From the NCBI RefSeq assembly GCF_030272615.1, contig NC_081407.1, forward strand, positions 435,830,230-435,894,229: DNA of 64,000 nt. The letters run 5' to 3'. A program made the position numbers and the translations under genes. Source of the DNA: Cryptomeria japonica (lineage: Eukaryota; Streptophyta; Pinopsida; Cupressales; Cupressaceae). A model generated the notes under the pieces. The model did not search any database. It was not told where the DNA came from and saw only the letters and a program-made list of their open reading frames with translations. Of this stretch, positions 56,100 through 64,000 are shown piece after piece. The number at the start of each line of letters is the position of its first letter. The first letter of the stretch is position 1.

Positions 56100-56990
56100 G
56101 ATCTAGGAATCTACTGAAATGAAACAAAGACAAAGTATTTCTTAAAGTCATGAACCATTATTTTATAGGGCATAAGTTTTAAATCCTGATTTTGATACAT
56201 ATCGTTGATCTGGTTGATTATCAGCTGAGAGTCACCATAGATGTATAGCTCAACAACTTTCCATTCAATAGCTAGTTTGATTCCATTCACCAAGGCTTCA
56301 TATTCTACAATATTGTTGGTACAAGGAAAAAGGATCTTGTATGCCTTTGGAATTTAGTATCTCTGAGGAGTGATAAAAAGAATCCTAGCACCAGAACCTT
56401 GTTGAGTAAAAGATCTGTCAAAGAACATTTTCCAAGATCGCTGAGTAAGATGCATTATGGATTTATCTGGAAATTCTATGTTCAGAGGTTGATTATCTTC
56501 AAGCGAAGCACCAACAAGTTGATCCGTAATGACTTGTCCTTTTATAGATTTTTGTTCTACATACTCAATGTCAAATTCTATGAGTATCATAACCCATTTA
56601 GCCAATCTCCCCATGAGTGTTGCTTTACTTGGAAGATATTTCAAAGGATCAATCTTAGCAACAAGTTTGATAGAATGTGCCATCATTTAATGTCTCAATT
56701 AATGTGAAGTGAAGACCACTGCCAAACAAGCTTTCTCAATGATTGTTTAATTCATCTCATAGGACACCAACATCCTGCTTATATAGTATATAGCTCGTTT
56801 CTTGTTGTTCTCATCTTGTTGGGCCAAAAGTACCCCTAGTGATGTGTCAATAGCTGATATATAGAGAATCAAAGGTTTTCCTTGAATCGATGGCATCAAA
56901 ATGGGTGGATTGGAAATATATTCCTTGATCTGTTTTAGGTGTTGTTCACATTCGTCATCCCAGTTTATGTAACTCCTTTCCATAATGCTT
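56100..56990 (-). pseudogene. Gypsy K RNase H region
   Basis: 56983-56747: PPILMPSIQGKPLILYISAI, DTSLGVLLAQQDENNKKRAI and YYISRML. 56686-56354: KIDPLKYLPSKATLMGRLAK, WVMILIEFDIEYVEQKSIKG, then a second RNase H-like segment from KMFFDRSF to 56111 (YIYGDSQLIINQIND). Dual RNase H-type segments are usual in Tat-like gypsy polyproteins. Breaks at 56746, 56687 and 56353. Confidence 0.82.
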
Positions 56991-56999
56991 TTGTGAACA

Positions 57000-57700
57000 G
57001 TTGAGACTTATCTTCTAGCTAAGAAATGAAGCGCCTTATTGATTGGAGCCTCCCTTGTAGAGTTATCATTTGACTTACATTCTTTGGAGGTGGCATTTCC
57101 ATTATAGCTTTAACTTTTTCTGGATCAACTTCAATCCCTTTTTCTGAAACAATGTATCCTAGCAGTAAGCCAGATGTAACTTCGAATGCACATTTCTTAG
57201 GATTTAGTCTGAGTTTAAACTTTTCCATTATGTCTAAGATTAGACCCAATTCTGAGAGATGTGTCGATCTTTTCATATATTTGACCAGGGTATCATCGAC
57301 ATACTCTTCCATTTTTTTGTGCATCATGTCATAAAAGATTGTAGTAACAGCTCTTTAATAGGTAGCACTTGCATTCTTTAAGCCAAAGGGCATGACATTT
57401 CAGCAGAAAGTTCCCCAGGCACATGTGAACACTATTTTCTCTTGATCCTCAGGTGTGATTTTGATTTGGTTGTAGCCAGGAAAATCCATCCATTAGAGAG
57501 TACATTTCATAACCAACACTCATGTCTACTATCATGTCAATGTTAGGCTGTGGAAAATCATCTTTTGGACATGCCTTGTTTAACTCTCTGAAGTCTGTGC
57601 TGACACGGATTGATTTATCAGGTTTTGAAATAGGCACAATGTTCGATATCCACTCAACATAATCAATTGCTCAGATGAATCCCACTTTGAGTAATTTCTC
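57000..57700 (-). pseudogene. Gypsy K reverse transcriptase
   Basis: 57637-57449: PISKPDKSIRVSTDFRELNK, ACPKDDFPQPNIDMIVD and SLMDGFS; one inserted base then shifts the frame within the usual GYNQI. 57327-57019: MMHKKMEEYVDDTLVKYMKR (catalytic YVDD intact), FKLRLNPKKCAFEVTSG, LLGYIVSEKGIEVDPEKVKA, LQGRLQSIRRFIS. Synthesises cDNA in an active element; here inactive. Confidence 0.88.
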
Positions 57701-59509
57701 TACCTCAACTTTAACAAGCAATGCAACACGAGGATGCATTTTTTTAGAGTTTTTGTTTGACAGGTTTGACTGCAGGAGCAATAGAAAGATGATGAATTAT
57801 AAGGTCAGGATCCAGACCCGACATATCAGGATATGTCCATGCAAAGTTGATCTTTTTCTCAATGAAGAAATCAATAAACTCTTTCAATTATTCTACTGAT
57901 AGGAATTGAGCCACATGTATTATATGTTGAATTTCCTTTGTTCCAATGTTCACTGGTTGTGTAGGTTCAATTAAAATTGATGATCTCTCTTGAAAGTGAT
58001 TAGAAAAAATATCAATCATCTCACCTTAAGGTGCCTCAGGGAGGTTTTCACCATCATATACATCTTTTATTTTTACTTTTTTCAGTTTTGATATCGCCAC
58101 AATGTGGTTTTTGCCATCAGAACACTTATTTTTCTTCTTTTGATAATTAAGACTAACATACTTGACATCTACTTCTATCATGTTCATACTCTATTCATTG
58201 ATGGAAGAGATAATGGGTTCAACTACATTAAGGTAACATGCTAAGGCATAGTCATTGGAAAAAGTAGGAATATCCATGGGTTGGTATTTTAGAGTACGGT
58301 CAATAAGCTTAGGGTATACCACGGATAAAGATTCGACAGGTTCAAGGGAATTCACATTATTGTCATCAAAACCATGGACCATCAAGTTGAGTTATAGAAG
58401 ACTACCTAACATTAGCGTCTTGAGATCGAGAAGAGTCATAACATGATTATCGAAGCCTACGTTAGCATTTAGAGAATCTAACCCAGCATACCTACCACTA
58501 GACCCTTTTCCTACTTCAGACTAGATTACGTATTGTGTTTCAACAACAATAGCTTCTTCAAACAAAGTTTCAACATTAATGACAAAGTAGTCATAGTTTG
58601 GTTTTGAATAGGTAATATCATAGATGGAGCTCATTTTAGGTTGATCAAAGTTAAAAGATGAAGCATCTGACTCCTCATCAAGCAACTCAGTAAAAGCATG
58701 TATGGTATCAATATGAACATCTTTTATGTTGCAAGTTCCTTCTTCTTTTGGTTCAGTGATAACCTGTAGTTGGCATACCTGTTCGCATAGCCTTGATGAC
58801 TCTATGAGTTTTTATCTTCTTTCCCATTTAACTTCTTTTGGACTTATGATTGACCCTTCTTGACTAGCCTCCAATTCTTTAGTTGTGTTCCCATACCTGA
58901 TTTGTTTTGTCTCATCACATGAAGATACAGTAAGTGAGTGATTTTTCTGCGCTTTCTCTTTTCTTAGCTATTTCTCATAAGCTTCTTGTATTTTTATTCT
59001 AACTTCCTCTAGTTCTCATTGTAGCTTCATGTGTGCTATTTCTTGTGCTTCATCTATAGTATCATTGGATTCTTTAATAGATGTATCTGATAGAGGTTCT
59101 GGACCCTATTCATACTCATTTGAGTCTGTTTCTGAATCTTCTTCTGGTATTATTACCATATATGTGACAAGAATGTTTAATGGTGGAAACATTTCTTTGA
59201 TTATTTCCACACGTTCTCTCATTTCTTTTGGAATTTCCACTTCTGGTCTTTTTCCTACTGGTACCTTTGGAACTTGGTTATAAGCTTCTTCTTCTCTTTT
59301 TATTTCCAGCTCCTCTTATTCTTTCTCATATGCTTTCTGAGTTTGATGTTTGTTTACTTCCTTTGGTGTTTGATGTGGTTGATAAGATTGTTTCTTTTGA
59401 CATGGTGGTTTATCTAGATGGTACCCAAGTCTGGTTTTATCCTTTGCATACTTGGTTTGGATCTTGATGGGTTCGGTAATTCCTTCTTGACATTTTCCCA
59501 GAGAACCTG
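57701..59509 (-). pseudogene. Gypsy K protease/linker region upstream of RT, decayed
   Basis: Fragmentary. 58385-58191 reads NVNSLEPVESLSVVYPKLID and QPMDIPTFSNDYALACYLNV, of the kind seen between protease and RT in long plant gypsy polyproteins. The rest is stop-rich, with charged remnants at 59470-59414 (KKELPNPSRSKPSMQRI). GAG lies beyond the N and R insertions, outside the window. Confidence 0.5.
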
Positions 59510-59643
59510 TGTTGGCATTATTGGCATTAAGTTGTCATTGATGTCAACCGGTTTGGCCAAGTCACCAGTAAGTAAGAAATGGTGATCGGTATAAGAAGAG
59601 CAAGACAAAAGGAAGGCTACCGGTATAGAAGGCTTACCGATAA
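59510..59643 (+). repeat. Element N: LTR start, interrupted by R
   Basis: tgttggcattattggcatt ... ttgtcattgatgtcaacc is the copia-type LTR start seen, in either orientation, in E, D, B and R. Only 134 bp are visible before R. Confidence 0.6.
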
Positions 59644-60692
59644 TGTTAGGACCCAGAGGCAACTAAGAGGAGGGGGTGAATTAGTTGTCTATTAATTTCA
59701 ACCCAAATATAACCTAATCAAACTTGATACTTAATACCGACAAGCAGATTAATAGTTAATATCAATACCGGTGAAACTTAATGCATGAAATAGAAAGAGA
59801 AACAACATCCACAACACATAAAACAAATATTTGTATGTGGAAACCCTGTAAGGGGAAAAACCATGGTGGGAAACCTTACCCACAATCAGATGATACAACT
59901 GCAGATAGTATGTGTGTACAAATGGGGTTTGCACATGCAGAAAGGCTAGCTACCTAGAGCTCACCGCTCAATCACAAAAATGGGAGTCTCACTAACTACA
60001 ATTGGATGATTAAATCCAATGATAATGTACTGCTCAAAGTAGCATATCCAATGCTGGATTTAGTACCAATTAAGCTCTGATTATCTCTTTCAAACCTTCC
60101 TTGAATCTTTAAATGATTTCTATGTGAGTAGCTCTTCTTATATTTGCATATATCAAATATCACAACCTTACCATACCATATTACATACATACATTAATCT
60201 CACAAATGAGATCTTACATATATACCAAAACCTAAGACCAAATGTGTAGGTTGGCTCACTAAGAATATTACAATAAAATCAATTACAACAAGTCAAGATG
60301 TGATGCATCATGTCAGCTCAACAATAATAGTAATTGATTAAATCATCTCCATAACATGTTGTGCTAATCTGGAATAGATAACGCATGTCGGTCCATAACT
60401 TAGACCAATTTGCTAGTAACAACAAATATGTCAAACTGGTTAGACCAATAACCAAATCATAAAAACCAAATGTCCAAACCATGTCTTCGACATAACCAAG
60501 TGATCTCCAGATGATAACAAGTCATCCTCAGTGTCGGTGAATGATATAACCTACCAGTGAACTAAATACCAATGACTGTGCACAAGTCACTGAACTTGCC
60601 GGTGAACATAACCAAAGATCTCCAGAAGGATAAGTGTTGATAAGTGTTGACATCAATGACAAAACCAATGCAACATATCCATAATACCAACA
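59644..60692 (-). repeat. Element R 3' LTR
   Basis: 1,049 bp, tgttaggacccag ... taataccaaca. Same family as the solo LTR at 4791-6011. Contains the gtaaggggaaaaaccatgg box near 59850. Confidence 0.88.
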
Positions 60693-60990
60693 ATCTCCCC
60701 CTTTGGCATTGATGGCAACACAAGATGGAAAAACCATCTAAGTGCCAAAACAAAAATGCCAATAAACCAAAAACCAACAATCTCCAGAATAGATCAATAC
60801 CAAGAATCAAAAATACAAATGCAAAGAGTAACAATCTCTCCCCTTTGAATAATCTCTCTCCAAAGAATAATGTTTTAATGTTTTTCCATATATATCTCTC
60901 CCCCTTTGACATCAAATGCCAAAGAAATACAAATACCAGATAAAACGAGTTCATAGAACCAATTACAAATACCAAATACTCCCCCTGAGA
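60693..60990 (-). other. Element R polypurine tract and repeats of it
   Basis: Minus aaagggggagat touches the LTR (60693-60704). Further tracts at 60835-60848, 60894-60907 (caaagggggagaga) and 60978-60990. An inverted repeat, gtgttgacatcaatg (60644-60658) and cattgatggcaacac (60707-60721), spans the junction. Confidence 0.75.
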
Positions 60991-61073
60991 AGTAGCTCTC
61001 TTCCATCAAAGCCAAAAAAGGGTTTCTCCATAAATTCTGTCGGTTTGATGCCAAGCATCAACTGTCTAAGTCT

Positions 61074-62478
61074 CTACTGGTGAGGGTATGACCCCAAGCT
61101 GCTCTCTAAGATATTTAAAAGTTTCCTTAGGCAAAGGCTTAGTAAAGATGTATGCAATCTGCCCTTAGTATTCACATAAACCAATCTCACTTCTTTTGCT
61201 TCAACATTCTCTTTTAGAAAATTGTATTTGATAGAAACATGTTTAGTTTTAGAGTGAAATACCGGATTCTTAGATATATCAATTGTTGCTAAATTGTCAC
61301 AATAGATTATTATAGGTTCTTTGCATTTTACCTTTATTTCCTTCAACATTTGCTTAATCCATAATACATTAGTACAATTAGTTGTTGCTTCAACATATTT
61401 TGATTTTGTTGTTGATAATGATGTACAACTTTGTTTCTTGCTCAACCATGAAATCAATCTACCACCAAGAAAGAATGCCCCACCGGTGGTGCTCTTTCTT
61501 TCATCTACATCTCCTGCCCAATTAGCATCGGTGTATGCACATAAATCAAAATTTTCATCTTTAGGATACCATAAACCAAGATTTGTTGTGTCTTGTAAAT
61601 ACTGGAAAATCCTTTTCACTGCTGATTCATGATTTTCTCTAGGATTACTTTGAAACCTTGAAACAATACATACTGCATTCATTATATCAAGTCTTGTTTG
61701 TGTCAAATACAACAAACCTCCAATCATAGACTTGTATATTGTCAGATTAACAGGAGCTGAATCATCCTTCAATGATAGTTTATCAGTTGTAGTCATAGGA
61801 GTACTTACCGGTTTAGAGTTTTCCATACCAAATTTCTTTAGTAATTCCTTCAAGTACTTTGATTGACATAAGAATATACCTTTATCAGTTTGCGAAATCT
61901 GTAATCCTAAAAAGAATTTTATCTCCCCAATCATAGACATTTCAAATTCTTCTTGCATCTTGTTAGAAAAGTCTTTACACAATCCATCTTCTCCTCCAAA
62001 AATGATGTCACCAACAAAAACTTCAATAACCAAAATGTCTTCATTATTCACTTTGAAATATAAGTTGCTAGTAGCATTACCTTTAGTGTAACCAAGCTTC
62101 AAAAGATATTTGTCCAATCTAGCATACCAAGCTCTAGGAGCTTGCTTCAATCCATATAAAGCTTTCCTTAGTTTGCAAGCTATATCTTTATCATTTGCCA
62201 ATGAAAATCCATCAGGTTGTTCAATGTAAACTTCCTCTTCAAGATCACCATTCAAAAATGCACATTTAACATCCATTTGATATACTTTATAGTTCTTGTG
62301 TGCTGCAAATGCAAGAAATGATTTGACTGCCTCAATTCTAGCTACCAGTGCAAAGGTTTCATTGTAATCAATTCCTTCTTTCTATGAATATCCTTTACAC
62401 ACTAATCTTGCTTTGTTTCTGATTACCTTACCATCTTCATTAAGTTTATTTTTCAATACCCATTTAGTTCCAATTACA
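61074..62478 (-). pseudogene. Element R reverse transcriptase and RNase H
   Basis: Open from 62276: [20 protein letters not shown] (first catalytic Asp), [20 protein letters not shown], then [11 protein letters not shown], where the usual VDD is VGD, so the polymerase site is destroyed. Thumb ([17 protein letters not shown]-like STPM), RNase [40 protein letters not shown]. The end is frameshifted after VYVNTKG. Upstream (62277-62478) an in-frame TAG stands at a usual Gln (GYS-x-KEGIDY). Confidence 0.88.
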
Positions 62479-62480
62479 TT

Positions 62481-63251
62481 TTAATTTTTAAGTCGGGGAA
62501 CCAATGTCCATGTATTGTTCTTTTCAGTTTGTTCCAATTCATCTTCCATAGCTTTAATCCAATGTTTATCTTCACATGCCTCAATGATAGATGTTGGTTC
62601 AATTTGAGAAATTAGACATAACTCTTCATTTTCTAGTCTCCCTCTTGTCATAACTCCTTGATACTTATTCCTAATTATCTGACTTTTAGAGTGATTCAAT
62701 CTTACATACCTACGTGTACTCACATGTTGTTGTTCTTCAGTCACTATAGAATTCTTTGATGATGCCGGTGTGATTGGATCAACATTATGTACTGACGCAC
62801 TCTGTATAGGTTCACTTGTGATTATTTCTACTATCGGTTCAAAATCCATAGACCTTGAATTTCTTCTAAAGTGTTCATCTATCTTCACATTTGTACTCTC
62901 AATGATTTTCTGCAATCTTTTATTAAAACATCTATACGCTTTGCTCTTAGATGAATAACCAATAAATATTCCTTCATCACTTCTAGGATCAAATTTACCA
63001 ATATACTCATCTCTCCTAATGTAACATTTGCTTCCAAATTTTCCTGAAGTACTTAAGAGTAGGAATATTACCAAACCACAATTCATAGGGTGTCTTACTG
63101 ATTCACCTTTGATGTGAACTCTGTTGAAAGTGTAAACCATTGTATTCAATGCTTCTCTCCAATACACATGAGGTAGATTTGCTTCTGATATCTTGCTTCT
63201 AGCTACATCCAGAATAGTTATATTCTTCCTTACCACAACTCCATTTTGCTA
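62481..63251 (-). pseudogene. Element R integrase C-terminal half and linker
   Basis: Begins after a TAG (63249-63251) that stands at the Gln of ...TPQQNG. VVVRKNITILD replaces the usual VAERKNRT: the catalytic Glu is Val. Then PHVYWREALNTMVYTFNRV, KFGSKCYIRRDEYIGKFDPR, GIFIGYSSKSKAYRCFNKRL, a Ser/Thr-rich linker, and the RT lead-in EACEDKHWIKAMEDELEQTE, NNTWTLVPRLKN. A local frame change affects HPMNCGLVIFLLLST. Confidence 0.85.
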
Positions 63252-63992
63252 AGGTGTCCAAGGTGCTGATAGTTGTCTTCTAATTCCATTCACTTCACAA
63301 AATGTATTGAACTCCTTGGATGTAAATTCATCTCCTTGATCTGATCTTAAACATTTGATTTTCTTGCCAATTTCATTCTCTACAAGTGCCTTGAATAGTT
63401 TGAATTTCCCAAAAGCTTTTGATTTCTCCCTAAGAAAAGTAACCCAACACATTCTAGAATAATCATCAATGATTAGCATAAAGTATCTATCTCCCTGTAG
63501 ACTTCTTGTTCTTTTCAGACCACATAAGTCAGTATGAATTAAATCAAGAACATCATTAGTTTTCTTAGAAATACTCTTGAAATTTGTTCTAACTTTCTTT
63601 CCCATTTGACATTCCTTACATACCAGATTATCAGGTTTTACAATCTTAGGTAAATCCCTTACTGCACTAGATGAACTAATCTTTACAATGCAATCAAAAT
63701 TCACATGACAGAGTCTTTTATGCCATAACCAACTTTCATCAATATGTGCAATCAAACATGTCTTTTCATTGTTATTCAAATGAAAGTAATTACCTCTTGT
63801 TTGATTACCGGTTGCAATTTCCAAACCAGTTCTATTCATGATTTTGCATTTACCATTCTTTAATTGTAACTGAAATCCTTTTTCAACTAATTGACCAACA
63901 CTCAAAAGATTATGCTCCAAACCTTCAACATAATAAATATTGTTAGTATTGTGCTTACCATCAAAAGATATAATATCTTTTCCTCTGATCAA
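63249..63992 (-). pseudogene. Element R pre-integrase and integrase core
   Basis: YYVEGLEHNLLSVGQLVEKG; the zinc domain is intact: WLWHKRLCHVNF (His pair) and CKECQMGK (Cys pair). Core: LIHTDLCGLKRTRSLQGDRY (first Asp), IDDYSRMCWVTFL, LRSDQGDEF (second Asp). Runs off toward the protease at the window edge. Confidence 0.88.
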
Positions 63993-64000
63993 ACAAGCTT

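Larger units (their letters stand above)
59644..64000 (-). mobile_element. Element R: Ty1/copia, right part outside window
   Basis: 3' LTR 59644-60692, purine tracts, then RNase H, RT and integrase read leftward from the right edge. Left flank gataa (59639-59643) is one half of the duplication. GAG, PR, PBS and 5' LTR lie beyond 64000. Inactive by several lesions in catalytic residues. Confidence 0.88.

Noticed and set aside
58191-58385. Possible host gene near 58.2 kb
   Set aside because: The fragment lies in phase order with gypsy K between protease and RT and is of the type seen in long gypsy polyproteins.

Overview
No intact host gene, tRNA, rRNA or CRISPR array is visible in this window. 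It is AT-rich plant nuclear DNA made almost entirely of nested, decayed LTR retrotransposons. Plant origin rests on Ty1/copia and Ty3/gypsy polyproteins in plant-type order, primer-binding sites matching plant initiator tRNA-Met, and captured fragments of plant-type genes. The density, age and depth of nesting, with large gypsy elements, fit a big repeat-rich genome such as a gymnosperm; that last step is inference. Letters A-R below are working labels.

Left part (1-30288). An old gypsy element G (minus strand; 6647-7410 and 28098-30288) is split by two insertions. Element A (minus; 1-6646, left end outside the window) carries a multi-knuckle GAG and a long ORF2 but no reverse transcriptase in the visible part. 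Its 5' LTR was hit by a solo LTR (4791-6011, perfect duplication ctctt). Element B (plus; 7411-28097) has the same GAG + ORF2 plan. B was itself hit twice: by copia element D (12943-20300, minus, complete GAG-PR-IN-RT-RH order) inside ORF2, and by element C (20692-27248, minus, again GAG + ORF2, duplication ttgtg) inside its 3' LTR.

Middle (30289-39073). A plus-strand gypsy-type element H survives as a 5' LTR stub, a 3' non-coding stretch with a 66-bp tandem repeat, and a 3' LTR. Between them lie truncated copia F (plus; 5' LTR, GAG, PR, IN) and truncated element E (minus; same family as A). The two broken ends meet near 33817, as if one deletion removed everything between.

Right part (about 39150-64000). 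A minus-strand gypsy element K (3' LTR, integrase tail, then integrase, RNase H and RT at 54912-57700) is split by M (42582-54906). M has 4.4-kb LTRs, a gypsy-type GAG, no polymerase, a four-fold PBS-like array, and plant gene fragments (GH35 beta-galactosidase, ABC1-family kinase) inside both LTRs. K ends at the LTR start of N (59510), which is interrupted by copia element R (59644 to beyond 64000, minus).

How the parts relate. A, B, C and E have no visible polymerase. Their LTR ends, tRNA-Met primer site, polypurine tract and a hairpin around the tract/LTR junction resemble those of copia elements D and R, so copia enzymes probably mobilised them in trans. The most unusual content is this GAG + ORF2 family (ORF2 about 1,050 residues, with TATA-like sequence upstream in every copy) and element M with its captured genes. 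Stop codons throughout are mostly C-to-T type changes, as expected for silenced, methylated DNA.
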